NCBI GenBank assembly: GCA_004552305.1
Contig: SFOX01000011.1
Span: forward strand, 1 to 58,535
Direction of reading: 5' to 3'
DNA: 58,535 bases
Origin: Subdoligranulum variabile
GTDB lineage: Bacteria; Bacillota; Clostridia; Oscillospirales; Ruminococcaceae
Below the pieces are notes generated by a model. It saw only the letters and a program-made list of their open reading frames with translations. It did no database searches and was not told where the DNA came from. Below, in pieces: positions 1 through 8,220 of this stretch (the first letter of the stretch is position 1; each line of letters opens with the position of its first letter). A program made the position numbers and the translations under genes.

Positions 1-142
1 ATTTTGGCAACGCAGATGCCGTGCCGCACACCGAGCCGCAGCGAGGCGCTTCGGAGCGCAACCGCCGCTTGCGGCGGCTCTTGGCGCGGAGATCCGCCGA
101 AGCGGTGCTTAAGCCACAAGGCGGGAATTGTGCGGTGTTGCC
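1..142. repeat. Truncated copy of a terminal-inverted-repeat element (family C)
   Basis: The right part of this stretch matches positions 40804-40881: the same run from ATTTTGGCAACGCAGATGCC through GGTGCTTAAGCC to the terminal GAATTGTGCGGTGTTGCC. The left end lies outside the window. Relative to the 40.8 kb copy it carries an internal insertion that includes the family D hairpin. It ends 28 nt before the start of the comEA-like gene, so it probably lies in that gene's 5' leader. Confidence 0.7.
50..103. repeat. Family D hairpin repeat nested in family C
   Basis: The stretch contains CTTCGGAGCGCAACCGCCGC, a short loop and GCGGCGGCTCTTGGCGCGGA. A near-identical unit lies at about 42301-42350 in an unrelated intergenic region. 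The stem ACCGCCGC/GCGGCGG is perfect. It interrupts the family C element, so it was probably inserted after that element. Confidence 0.6.
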
Positions 143-170
143 ATAGAATTTTGTACAAAGGGGGATCGGT

Positions 171-560
171 ATGCGGTTTCTGCACAGCAGGGCAGTGCCT
201 TTTGTGTCCCTTCTGCTGGCAGCGCTTGCCGTTGCGGCAGCTTCGCTGTGGCTGATCGTACCGGTCTGGCTGCCGCAAAAATCCCCCGCGCCCTATGTGT
301 TTGCCGCGCAAAGTACCCCCGCCCCGGCAGCGCTTTTGGACATCAACACCGCCGATGCCGCCGCGCTGACCGCCCTGCCGGGGGTCGGGCAGGCAAAGGC
401 GGAAGCCATTGTGCGCTACCGCGCCGAACACGGTTTTTTTGCCGCCTTACAGGACGTTGCCGCCGTAAGCGGCATTTCCCAGCGTATGGTCGAAAGCTGG
501 GCGGGTCTTGCCTGTGTGCAGCCGCCCGTAAAGGAACAGGAGGAGCATAGCCTTGGATAA
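171..560 (+). CDS. comEA: ComEA-like helix-hairpin-helix DNA-binding protein
   Basis: The 129 aa product has one N-terminal membrane anchor (about residues 9-32), a short linker, and one helix-hairpin-helix module (about 56-115). The signature DINTADAAALTALPGVGQA is typical of ComEA, which binds incoming double-stranded DNA at the outer membrane face during transformation. It lacks the N-terminal SLBB domain of Bacillus ComEA, so it is a short form. The start ATG follows AAAGGGGG by about 6 nt. The 3' end overlaps the ppk start by 8 nt. A comEC gene at 23.8 kb makes a DNA-uptake role plausible; a general HhH DNA-binding role cannot be excluded. Confidence 0.75.
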   Translation: MRFLHSRAVPFVSLLLAALAVAAASLWLIVPVWLPQKSPAPYVFAAQSTPAPAALLDINTADAAALTALPGVGQAKAEAIVRYRAEHGFFAALQDVAAVSGISQRMVESWAGLACVQPPVKEQEEHSLG

Positions 561-2754
561 GCCGGAGAATATTTTTATCAACCGCGAACTCAGCTGGCTG
601 GATTTTGACAGCCGCGTTCTGGCGCTTGCCAAAGAAAAAAACGTGCCGCTGTGCGAGCGCATCAAGTTTGCCGCCATTTTCGGCAGCAATATGGACGAGT
701 TTTTTATGGTGCGTGTCGGTTCCCTGTATGACCAGACGCTGCTCAAAACCAACAAGACCGACAACGTCACCCATATGACCGCCGCCGAGCAGATCGCCGC
801 CATCACCCCGCGCGTGGCGGAGCTGCAGGCCAAGTGCGACAAATACTTTGCCCACCTTGTGCAGGCACTGGAAGCACAGGGCTACAAAAAGGTCGATTTC
901 ACCAAGCTGGGCAAGCAGCAGGAGCATTTCTGGAAGGAATATTTCCACCGCGAGCTGCTGCCGCTGTTAAGCCCGCAGATCGTGGATCAGCGGCATCCCT
1001 TCCCGTTTTTGTACAACAAGCAGATTTACTACATTGCCCAGCTGCGCTCCAAAAACGACGGCGTCGGCTACGGCATCGTGCCGGTAAATCCCCAGTTTGA
1101 GCGTGTCCTCTTTATCCGCGACGGGGACGCCACCTGCTACGCCTTTGTGGAGGAAGTGATCGCCCATTTTGCCGCCTCCATCTTCAGCGCCAGCACCGTG
1201 CAGAAGCAGTGCCTGTTCCGCGTGACCCGCAACGCCGACATCACGGTGGATGAGGGGATGATGGATCACGACATCGACTTCCGCGATGTGATGAGCGAGC
1301 TGCTCAAAAAGCGCCGCAAGCTGTCCGCCGTGCGCCTGCAATTCTGGCCTGATGCCCCGCAGGACATTGCGCATTTCCTGCGCGACAAGCTGGACGTACC
1401 CGCCGCGCGCTGCTACACCCAGACCTCGCCGCTGGATACCGGCTGCCTGTTCAAGCTGGCAGGGCGCATCGGCAGCGACGGCAACCACGCCGATTTGTTC
1501 TATCCCGCCGCCAAGCCCATGCAGGCGCCCGCCGGGTACGACCTGTACACCGAGGTACGCAAGCACGACGTGCTGCTGGCGTACCCCTACCAGAGCATCC
1601 GCCCCTTTATCCGTATGCTGCTGCGCGCCGCCAACGACCCCGACGTTGTTTCGATAAAAATGACGCTGTACCGTATGGCTGCCGACTCGCAGATCGTCAA
1701 TGCGCTGATTGCCGCCGCCGAAAACGGCAAGGAGGTCGTCGCCATGGTCGAGCTGCGCGCCCGCTTTGACGAGCAGAACAACATCGACTGGTCCAAGCAG
1801 CTGCAGGATGCCGGCTGCACGGTGTTCTACGGCTTTGATGACTACAAGGTACACTCCAAGCTGACGCTGATCACCAGCCGGGTCAACGGCAAGTACCGCT
1901 ACCTGACCCAGATCGGCACCGGCAACTACAACGAAAAAACCAGCGAACTGTACACCGACCTTTCCTTTATCACCACCCGGCAGGAAATCGGTGAGGAAGC
2001 CAGCGCCGTGTTCAACAATATGGCGTTACAGCGCCTGACCGGCGATGTCAGCACCATGCTGGTCGCGCCGCTGCACTTCAAGAGCGTGCTTTTGGAGGAG
2101 ATGGACCGCCAGATCGCACGCGCGATGCAGGGCAAGCCCGCCGGCATTATCCTGAAAAACAACTCCATCAACGACCCCCAGATCATTGACAAAATCAGCC
2201 AGGCCAGCTGCGCCGGCGTGCGGGTGGATATGATCGTGCGCGGCATCTGCTGCGTGCGCGCCGGTGTGCCGGGACGCACCGAAAACGTGCATATCCGCAG
2301 CCTTGTCGGGCGGTATCTGGAGCATTCCCGCATTTACTGCTTCGGCAGCGGGGAGGATATGCGCATCTACATTGCCTCGGGCGACTTTTTGACCCGCAAT
2401 ACCGAGCGCCGCGTCGAGGTCGGTGTGCGCATCGACGACACCAAGATCGCCCAAAAGCTGCGCGACATTCTGGACCTGCAGCTGCGCGACACCGTCAACG
2501 CCCGCGAAATGCAGCCCGACGGCAGCTATGTCAAGGTCAAGCCGCTGCCCGGTCAGCCCCCGGTGGACAGCCAGATGGCGATGTTCGGCTATTTTACCAA
2601 CGGCTTTGAAATGCAGCCCGACCCCGTGCGCAAGGTCGTGCGCCCCGCACCGGGCAAGACCCCTGCCGCCCGGCAGCAGCCCGCAACGCGCCGCACCACC
2701 AGCCTGCGCCCCGCCCGCAGCCTGCTGGGTTTCTTCGGGCGCGGCAAAAAGTAA
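553..2754 (+). CDS. ppk1: Polyphosphate kinase 1
   Basis: The 733 aa protein has full PPK1 length and architecture: N-terminal domain opening with INRELSWLDFD, head domain, and two phospholipase-D-like C-terminal domains. The autophosphorylated histidine is H434 (VHSKLTLI), and the second conserved histidine is H591 (LEHSRIYCF), matching H435 and H592 of the E. coli enzyme. It makes polyphosphate from ATP reversibly. The TTG start is chosen because AGGAGG sits about 9 nt upstream and INRELSWL follows directly. The C-terminal 40 residues are rich in Pro, Arg and Ala and probably disordered. It is translationally coupled to the comEA-like gene. Confidence 0.95.
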   Translation: MDKPENIFINRELSWLDFDSRVLALAKEKNVPLCERIKFAAIFGSNMDEFFMVRVGSLYDQTLLKTNKTDNVTHMTAAEQIAAITPRVAELQAKCDKYFAHLVQALEAQGYKKVDFTKLGKQQEHFWKEYFHRELLPLLSPQIVDQRHPFPFLYNKQIYYIAQLRSKNDGVGYGIVPVNPQFERVLFIRDGDATCYAFVEEVIAHFAASIFSASTVQKQCLFRVTRNADITVDEGMMDHDIDFRDVMSELLKKRRKLSAVRLQFWPDAPQDIAHFLRDKLDVPAARCYTQTSPLDTGCLFKLAGRIGSDGNHADLFYPAAKPMQAPAGYDLYTEVRKHDVLLAYPYQSIRPFIRMLLRAANDPDVVSIKMTLYRMAADSQIVNALIAAAENGKEVVAMVELRARFDEQNNIDWSKQLQDAGCTVFYGFDDYKVHSKLTLITSRVNGKYRYLTQIGTGNYNEKTSELYTDLSFITTRQEIGEEASAVFNNMALQRLTGDVSTMLVAPLHFKSVLLEEMDRQIARAMQGKPAGIILKNNSINDPQIIDKISQASCAGVRVDMIVRGICCVRAGVPGRTENVHIRSLVGRYLEHSRIYCFGSGEDMRIYIASGDFLTRNTERRVEVGVRIDDTKIAQKLRDILDLQLRDTVNAREMQPDGSYVKVKPLPGQPPVDSQMAMFGYFTNGFEMQPDPVRKVVRPAPGKTPAARQQPATRRTTSLRPARSLLGFFGRGKK

Positions 2755-2766
2755 GGAGAAATTTTT

Positions 2767-3147
2767 ATGAAAACCTGTGTTGTAACGGCAAATTTTAACT
2801 GTGACCCCGGCAAAGTCTGGCTGTACCTGACCAAGCCCACGCTGAACCACTGGCGCACCGATGTCAAGGACTACGAGGAAACGCCCGATGGCTTACAGGC
2901 GACGGAGCATAACACCGACGGCAAGGACACCCAGCTGACCTTCACCCGCAGGGAGAAAAACCGCTGCGTCAGCTGCAATTTCCAAAAGGGCAAAATTCAC
3001 GGCACCTTTACCGCCATTTTGCTGGGCGGCGGGGATTCCACCAGCTTGGAATGTCTGCTGGATGTCGAGGGACTGGGGCTGTTTGCCAAGCCCAAAGTCC
3101 TTCTGGAAGAACGCCTTGAAATGCTGCGCCGCGCGCTGGGCGCTTAA
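2767..3147 (+). CDS. SRPBCC-like (START/Bet v1 fold) small protein
   Basis: The 126 aa protein begins with MKTCVVTANFNCDPGKVW followed by LTKPTLNHWRTDV, the usual opening beta strand and helix of SRPBCC ligand-binding proteins. An amphipathic C-terminal helix (LLEERLEMLRRAL) is consistent with that fold. AAGGAG lies 8 nt before the ATG, and the gene follows ppk by 12 nt, so the two are co-transcribed. It ends just before a strong terminator. No substrate can be inferred, and the family call rests on pattern recognition only. Confidence 0.55.
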   Translation: MKTCVVTANFNCDPGKVWLYLTKPTLNHWRTDVKDYEETPDGLQATEHNTDGKDTQLTFTRREKNRCVSCNFQKGKIHGTFTAILLGGGDSTSLECLLDVEGLGLFAKPKVLLEERLEMLRRALGA

Positions 3148-3157
3148 TCGCTTTGCT

Positions 3158-3201
3158 GCACCACCCCTGCAAGGGCTGCCCTTGCAGGGGTGGTGCTTTT
3201 A
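3158..3201 (+). terminator. Rho-independent terminator, perfect 17-bp stem
   Basis: GCACCACCCCTGCAAGG (3158-3174) pairs perfectly with 3180-3196 across a 5-nt loop and is followed by TTTT. It closes the comEA-ppk operon. Confidence 0.9.
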
Positions 3202-3250
3202 CGCATAACGCCCCGTTTTGCCGCATAGCTTGCACAAAGGGGGTGTTTGT

Positions 3251-4012
3251 ATGTGGGAGGAAGCCGTTCCCAAGCCCGCCCCGTCCGGGCAAAAACGCCC
3301 AAAGCGGGAGGAAAATCTCGTTCTTTACGCCCGGATCCTGCTGGCGGCGGCGGCGCTTTTGGCGGCACTGGCACTGCGCAGCACGGGCGGCGCCGTGTAT
3401 GACAGCGTGCGCCGCGGTTTTATCCGGGCAATACAGCCCGACCAGTTTTTGTTTTTAACGCAGGAGCGCATCTTTTCAAAATTTACCGAGCAAGCTGCCG
3501 AAGCTCTGCGCACCTTGACGGCAGCCCTGCCCGAGAGCCGCCCCGCCCACGGCAAGCCCGCCAAGACTGCGCCCGCCGCCGTGCGGGAGGAAAGCTATCT
3601 GCCAAACTTTGCGCTGCAATTTCCGCTGCCGAAGGGCAGCTGCACCCGCACCTCGGGCTACGGCTGGCGCACCGACCCGATGGGCGGGCAGGGGACAGAG
3701 TTCCATTACGGTGCCGACCTTGCCGCCGCGGCAGGCACCCCCGTATATGCCGCCGCGCCGGGCGTGGTGCGCACAGCGGGCAGCCACCCCAGTTACGGCA
3801 ACTCGCTGCGCCTTTTGCACGCCGCCGGGGACGAAACGCTCTACGCGCATATGCAGTACCTGTTTGTGCGCGCGGGCGAAACCGTGCAGTCCGGGCAGCT
3901 TTTGGGTACTGTGGGGCAGACCGGCAACGCCACGGGACCGCACCTGCATTTTGAAATTTTGCACAAGGGGCTGCGCTATGACCCGACCGAAGCGTTGCAG
4001 GCTGCGGCGTAG
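3251..4012 (+). CDS. LytM/M23 membrane-anchored protein, SpoIVFA-like
   Basis: The 253 aa protein has a basic N-terminus, one membrane segment (about residues 22-40), a linker and a C-terminal LytM domain. The zinc-ligand motifs are present: H152-YGAD and GPH231-LH233-FE. It overlaps the following M50 protease gene by 35 nt, the arrangement of spoIVFA-spoIVFB, where SpoIVFA is a LytM-type regulator of the intramembrane protease. The start is placed at 3251 because AAAGGGGG lies 8 nt upstream; a TTG at 3218 has no ribosome site. It could instead be an active cell-wall endopeptidase, as the catalytic residues look intact. Confidence 0.7.
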   Translation: MWEEAVPKPAPSGQKRPKREENLVLYARILLAAAALLAALALRSTGGAVYDSVRRGFIRAIQPDQFLFLTQERIFSKFTEQAAEALRTLTAALPESRPAHGKPAKTAPAAVREESYLPNFALQFPLPKGSCTRTSGYGWRTDPMGGQGTEFHYGADLAAAAGTPVYAAAPGVVRTAGSHPSYGNSLRLLHAAGDETLYAHMQYLFVRAGETVQSGQLLGTVGQTGNATGPHLHFEILHKGLRYDPTEALQAAA

Positions 4013-4439
4013 GCTGCACCTGCGCTGGCCGTGCCTGACGCTGTTTTTGCTGACGCTCGCGCTGCTGTCTGACAGCACAGGCACCGTGCGCGCCGGGCTT
4101 TGCTGCGCCGCCCTGCACGAGTGCGGACACATTGCGGCGTATGCATATTTGTGGCACCGGCTGCCGCTGCTGGAGCTTTCGCCCTTTGGCATCTGCCTGC
4201 GGCTGCGCGGGCAGCCCATGACCCGGCGCGAGCAGCTGGTTTTGTCTGCCGCCGGACCGCTTACCAACCTTTTGTGCGCCGGGCTGCTTCTCTTTTTTAT
4301 GGAGCGGTTTTCCTGCTGGAGCTTTTCCGGCTACCGCTTTGCCGCCTGCCACCTTTTGGTGGGGGCAGTCAACCTGCTGCCGCTGCCGCCGTTGGACGGC
4401 GCGGGCATCGTGTCTGCCGTTTTTCGGCATCGGCTGTAG
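3978..4439 (+). CDS. Site-2-type intramembrane metalloprotease (M50), SpoIVFB-like
   Basis: The 153 aa product starts at an ATG inside the 3' end of the LytM gene. It has several hydrophobic segments, the zinc motif HECGH (about residues 38-42) and the distal NLLPLPPLDG motif (about 136-145) that supplies the third ligand. SpoIVFB cleaves pro-sigma K in sporulating Bacilli. This version is very short, ending just after the LPPLDG box, so it lacks the CBS domain and final helices of the Bacillus protein. Pairing with a LytM protein supports the SpoIVFA/B interpretation, but another regulated-proteolysis role is possible. Confidence 0.7.
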   Translation: MTRPKRCRLRRRLHLRWPCLTLFLLTLALLSDSTGTVRAGLCCAALHECGHIAAYAYLWHRLPLLELSPFGICLRLRGQPMTRREQLVLSAAGPLTNLLCAGLLLFFMERFSCWSFSGYRFAACHLLVGAVNLLPLPPLDGAGIVSAVFRHRL

Positions 4440-4488
4440 GGGTTCGGGCGCGCTGCGGCGTTTGGCTGCAAAAGCGTCTGCGCCCCCG

Positions 4489-4517
4489 TTGCTTTTTCTG
4501 CCGCAATCGGGTACAAT
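4489..4517 (+). promoter_or_regulatory. Sigma-A-type promoter for radical SAM pair
   Basis: TTGCTT (4489-4494), 17 nt, TACAAT (4512-4517); the gene starts 34 nt downstream. Confidence 0.6.
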
Positions 4518-4550
4518 AGGGGTATCAAACAGTTTAGGAAGGTTATCACT

Positions 4551-6416
4551 ATGGCGGAATTTTCCCCCAAATTCAAAGAGGCGTTAAGCCTTGTGCAAAA
4601 ACCCGGTCGCTATACCGGCGGCGAACCGGGCTGCATCTATAAAGATAAGTCCAAGGTCGATGTTCGTATGGCGTTCTGCTTCCCGGACACCTACGAGATC
4701 GGTATGTCCTTTCTGGGCGAAAAGATTTTGTACGAGCTGCTCAACCGCCACGAAAACTGGTGGTGCGAGCGCGCGTTTATGCCTTGGACGGATATGAAAG
4801 AGCAGATGGAGCGCCTTGAGCTGCCCCTGTACTGCCTGGAAAGCAAGGACCCGCTGACCGAGTTTGACATCGTCGGCTTCTCCTTGGAATATGAGCTTTG
4901 CTACACCAACATCCTCGCCATGCTGCGCTTGGCGGGCATCCCGCTGCGCGCCGCCGACCGTGACGAGCGCTGGCCGCTGATCATCTCCGGCGGTCCGTGC
5001 GTCTGCAATGCCGAGCCGATGGCGGATTTCTTTGACGTGATGCAGCTGGGTGAGGGCGAGCAGATGCTGCAGGATATCTGCGCCACCGTGGAAACCGGCA
5101 AAAAGCAGCACTGGAGCAAAGAGCAGCTCTTGTTGGAGCTTGCCAAGCTGCCCGGCGTGTATGTGCCATCTTTTTACGATGTAACGTACAAAGAGGACGG
5201 GCGCATCGAGTCCGTTACCCCCAACCGCCCCGGCGTACCTGCCACTGTGACCAAGGCGATCGTGCAGAATATGGACGATTTTGCCCCGCCCACAAACTTT
5301 GTGGTGCCTTTGGTGGGTGCCGTGCAGGACCGCGCCTGTGTCGAGGTTTTGCGCGGCTGCGTGCGCGGCTGCCGCTTCTGCCAAGCAGGGCAGCTGTATC
5401 GCCCGTTCCGTGAACGCAGCCCCGAACTCATCAGCGACTGCGCGCGTGAGCTGTGCCGCAACACCGGCTATGACGAGCTGAGCCTGTCCAGCCTTTCCAC
5501 CTCTGACCATTCCCGGCTGGAGGATATTCTGGACAACCTCAATTCGTGGGCGGAGAGCGACCACGTCAGCCTGTCGCTGCCGAGCCTGCGCGTGGACAAC
5601 TTCTCGCAGTCCTTGGTCGAAAAAACCACTAAGGTACGCAAAAGCGGTCTGACCTTTGCCGCCGAAGCCGGCACCCAGCGCCTGCGCGACGTCATCAACA
5701 AAAACGTTACATGGGAGCAGATCGAGCGCGGCTGCCGCATCGCCTTCTCGGAAGGGTACACCTCGGTCAAGCTGTATTTTATGATGGGTCTGCCCACCGA
5801 AACGATGGAGGATATCAAGGGCATTGCCGACACCGCCCAGCAGGTGGTCGATCTGTTCTACCAGATCCCCGACCGCCCGAAGGGCAAGGGCGTGCAGGTC
5901 ACCATCAGCGTGGCGTGCTTTGTGCCAAAACCCGACACCCCGTTCCAGTTTTGCGCGCAGGATCGCCGGGAAGTCTTGCAGGAGAAGCAGAAATATCTGC
6001 TTAGCTGCGTACATTCCCGCAAGATCAAGGTCAACTATCACGACAGCGCCACCTCGGTGCTGGAGGGCGTTTTCGCCAAGGGCGACCGCCGTCTGGGCAA
6101 GGTCATCGAAACCGCGTTTGAAAACGGCGCCTTCTTTGACACCTGGGAGGAATATTTTAACTACGACCGCTGGATGGACGCCTTTGCCGCCTGCGGCATC
6201 GACCCGGATTTCTACAACTACCGCACCATCGCGCTGGACGAGATCACCCCGTGGGCGCATCTGGACGTCGGCGTCAGCCACGCCCACCTTGTGCGCGAAT
6301 ACCAAAAAGCCCTGCAGGCGCAGACCACCCCGCCCTGCAACCGCCAGTGCAGCGCCTGCGGCGCGAATAAATTGATCGGAGGACCGTGCTTTGACTACCA
6401 TCAGGATCTTCTTTGA
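4551..6416 (+). CDS. TIGR03960-type radical SAM protein with B12-binding-like N-terminus
   Basis: The 621 aa protein has an N-terminal cobalamin-binding-like region, then the radical SAM cluster C270-x3-C274-x2-C277 (RGCVRGCRFCQAG), and a C-terminal zinc-type cluster C596-x3-C600-x2-C603-G. This layout is that of the uncharacterised TIGR03960 family, which is found with a DUF2344 partner and ribosomal protein genes in Clostridia. The partner follows with a 26-nt overlap and rplS is next. An RNA or translation-linked modification role is suggested by context, but the reaction is unknown. AGGAAGG precedes the ATG. Confidence 0.85.
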   Translation: MAEFSPKFKEALSLVQKPGRYTGGEPGCIYKDKSKVDVRMAFCFPDTYEIGMSFLGEKILYELLNRHENWWCERAFMPWTDMKEQMERLELPLYCLESKDPLTEFDIVGFSLEYELCYTNILAMLRLAGIPLRAADRDERWPLIISGGPCVCNAEPMADFFDVMQLGEGEQMLQDICATVETGKKQHWSKEQLLLELAKLPGVYVPSFYDVTYKEDGRIESVTPNRPGVPATVTKAIVQNMDDFAPPTNFVVPLVGAVQDRACVEVLRGCVRGCRFCQAGQLYRPFRERSPELISDCARELCRNTGYDELSLSSLSTSDHSRLEDILDNLNSWAESDHVSLSLPSLRVDNFSQSLVEKTTKVRKSGLTFAAEAGTQRLRDVINKNVTWEQIERGCRIAFSEGYTSVKLYFMMGLPTETMEDIKGIADTAQQVVDLFYQIPDRPKGKGVQVTISVACFVPKPDTPFQFCAQDRREVLQEKQKYLLSCVHSRKIKVNYHDSATSVLEGVFAKGDRRLGKVIETAFENGAFFDTWEEYFNYDRWMDAFAACGIDPDFYNYRTIALDEITPWAHLDVGVSHAHLVREYQKALQAQTTPPCNRQCSACGANKLIGGPCFDYHQDLL

Positions 6417-7041
6417 AAAGTGCGGCGAATCCGCCTACATCTCGCTGCTGGATCTGCAGCGGGTGTTCCACCGCGTGCTGAAGCGCAGCGGTCTGCCCGT
6501 GTGGTACACCATGGGCTTTAACCCGCACATCTACCTTTCCTTTTCCTGCCCGCTGTCCTTAGGGCAGGAGAGCCTGTGCGAAAGCTGTGAGGTTAAGACC
6601 GAGGCCGAATCCATCGACCCCGCCGTATGGGTCGCCGCCCTGCAGCCGCTGATGCCGCGCGGCATCGTTATCACCAAGGTTGCCCCGGCTGTCGAAAAGG
6701 TCGGCGAGATCGAAACCGCCGCCTATGACGTCACGATGCCCGCCGACGCTGCCGACGCCCTTGCCTTTTATAACGCCGCCGAACACGCCGAGGTCACCAA
6801 AAAGACCAAGCGCGGAACCAAAACGCTGGACATCAAGGCGTACCTGCCCCGCATCGACTATGAATCGGCAGGGGAGGAGCTGCACTTTACCGTCACGCTG
6901 CCCTGCGGCTCGGGCGAAGCGCTGAACCTGAACCCCGCGCTGCTGATGGATTTCCTGCACGAAAACGGCGGCGCGCCCGCGTGGCAGTGCCGTGTGCTGC
7001 GCACCCACCTGTACACAAAATCCGGCGCAGATTTTGCCTGA
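6391..7041 (+). CDS. DUF2344 (TIGR03936) radical-SAM-linked protein
   Basis: The 216 aa protein starts with the family signature: IRIFFEKCGESAYISLLDLQ, then FHRVLKRSGLPVWYTMGFNP. DUF2344 proteins occur as a separate gene beside, or fused to, TIGR03960 radical SAM enzymes and are predicted partners of them. The start is TTG at 6391, supported by GGAGGA at 6378-6383 and by the immediate match to the family start. It overlaps the radical SAM gene by 26 nt, which indicates translational coupling. Molecular function is unknown. Confidence 0.85.
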   Translation: MTTIRIFFEKCGESAYISLLDLQRVFHRVLKRSGLPVWYTMGFNPHIYLSFSCPLSLGQESLCESCEVKTEAESIDPAVWVAALQPLMPRGIVITKVAPAVEKVGEIETAAYDVTMPADAADALAFYNAAEHAEVTKKTKRGTKTLDIKAYLPRIDYESAGEELHFTVTLPCGSGEALNLNPALLMDFLHENGGAPAWQCRVLRTHLYTKSGADFA

Positions 7042-7107
7042 GCTGCAGCCGCAGGGCAAAAATTTGCCACTTTGCCGAAATTTTTCGCACCTTTTTGTGA
7101 AAACCAC

Positions 7108-7136
7108 TTGCCAAACCCTATTGACAGTGGTATAAT
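7108..7136 (+). promoter_or_regulatory. Promoter of the rplS operon
   Basis: TTGCCA (7108-7113), 17 nt, consensus TATAAT (7131-7136). A TTGACA at 7121-7126 is too close to this -10 to serve it. Confidence 0.75.
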
Positions 7137-7142
7137 ACTAAA

Positions 7143-7251
7143 GCGTTAGTGCCGCCGAGCCATCGGCGGGATAATGACAAATCATTATACAGGCGGTCCT
7201 CTGACGAACTTTCGTGTATGAACGTCGCAACAAAATGGAGGATTCATAATT
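7143..7251 (+). ncRNA. rplS 5' leader, possible ribosomal-protein leader RNA
   Basis: The transcript from the 7108-7136 promoter would have a leader of about 110 nt. It contains a GCCGCCGA/TCGGCGG hairpin (about 7150-7169) and an AATGACAAATCATT hairpin (about 7173-7186). L19 leader RNAs are known in Firmicutes. I cannot confirm a match to that family by eye. Confidence 0.35.
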
Positions 7252-7593
7252 ATGGACGCAATGAAGCATTTTACCGAGGGTATGATCAAAGAGAACAAGC
7301 CCCAGTTCGAAGTCGGCGACACCGTTCGCGTCTCCGTCCGCATCAAGGAAGGCGACAAAGAGCGTGTTCAGGCTTTTGAGGGCACCGTTATCGCCAAGAA
7401 GCACGGTGGCATCGCCGAGACCTTCACCGTTCGCCGCACTTCCTACGGCGTTGGCGTAGAGCGCGTTTTCCCTGTCAACAGCCCCTTTGTCGAGAAGGTT
7501 GAAGTCATCCGCTGCGGCAAGGTCCGTCGTGCGAAGCTGTTCTACCTGCGCGAGCGCACCGGCAAGGCTGCCAAGGTCAAGGCACGCATCTGA
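7252..7593 (+). CDS. rplS: 50S ribosomal protein L19
   Basis: The 113 aa product is a full-length L19, with the conserved stretches FEVGDTVRVSVRIKEGDKER, RRTSYGVGVERVFP and C-terminal LYYLRERTGKAARVK-like end (here LFYLRERTGKAAKVK). L19 sits at the 30S-50S interface. GGAGGA lies 9 nt before the ATG at 7252; a second ATG nine bases in is possible. It is followed by a terminator, and then by lepB, rbgA and rnhB, echoing the Bacillus rplS-rbgA-rnhB order. Confidence 0.97.
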   Translation: MDAMKHFTEGMIKENKPQFEVGDTVRVSVRIKEGDKERVQAFEGTVIAKKHGGIAETFTVRRTSYGVGVERVFPVNSPFVEKVEVIRCGKVRRAKLFYLRERTGKAAKVKARI

Positions 7594-7604
7594 GCATACT
7601 ATCC

Positions 7605-7642
7605 AAAAAAGGGGAGGACGGTTGGCGTTCTCCCCTTTTTTG
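7605..7642 (+). terminator. Rho-independent terminator after rplS
   Basis: AAAAAAGGGGAG (7605-7616) pairs with CTCCCCTTTTTT (7630-7641) around a 13-nt loop. It probably attenuates transcription into lepB. Confidence 0.85.
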
Positions 7643-7666
7643 TAATTTTCCGGAGGTGTCCACCGC

Positions 7667-8206
7667 GTGAAAACAGATTTCAAGGTCCGTTATCGGCGCA
7701 ACAAGGATATTTTAGAATGGCTGGACGCCGTGGCGCTGGCCGTGGTCACGGTGGCGCTGCTGTCCACCTTCTGCGCCCGCCTTGTCCGGGTGGACGGCAT
7801 CTCGATGAACCCCGGTCTTTTGGACGGGCAGCGGCTGCTGATCACGCGGCTGCTCACCCCCGATTACGGCGATATCGTCGTCACCGACAGCCGCATTGAC
7901 TACGGCAAGCCGCTGATCAAGCGGGTCATCGGCAAGGCGGGGGACACCATCGACATCGACTTTGCTTCAGGCATCGTCTACCGCAACGGCGAAGCACTGG
8001 ACGAGCCTTACACCGCCGAACCCACCTATATGGAGGAGGGTACCCAGTTCCCCCTGACCGTGCCGGAAAACAGCCTGTTTTTGATGGGGGACAACCGCAA
8101 CCATTCCGGCGACAGTCGCAGCAGCCTGATCGGCTGCATTGATACCCGCGATATTCTGGGCGTGGCGGTGCTGCGTTTGGCACCCTTCACGCTGTTTACC
8201 CGATAA
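7667..8206 (+). CDS. lepB: Signal peptidase I
   Basis: The 179 aa type I signal peptidase has one N-terminal membrane segment (about residues 18-38). Catalytic Ser46 lies in DGISMNP and the general base is Lys85 in LIKRVIGKAGD; the box GDNRNHSGDSR follows. It removes signal peptides on the outer membrane face. The GTG start at 7667 follows CGGAGGTG by about 8 nt. It is the first gene after the rplS terminator and runs with rbgA 14 nt downstream. Confidence 0.95.
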   Translation: MKTDFKVRYRRNKDILEWLDAVALAVVTVALLSTFCARLVRVDGISMNPGLLDGQRLLITRLLTPDYGDIVVTDSRIDYGKPLIKRVIGKAGDTIDIDFASGIVYRNGEALDEPYTAEPTYMEEGTQFPLTVPENSLFLMGDNRNHSGDSRSSLIGCIDTRDILGVAVLRLAPFTLFTR

Positions 8207-8220
8207 AGGAGCCTGCCCCT

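Noticed and set aside
7121..7136. TTGACA at 7121 as the -35 of the rplS promoter
   Set aside because: It is only 4 nt from TATAAT. TTGCCA at 7108 has the correct 17-nt spacing.
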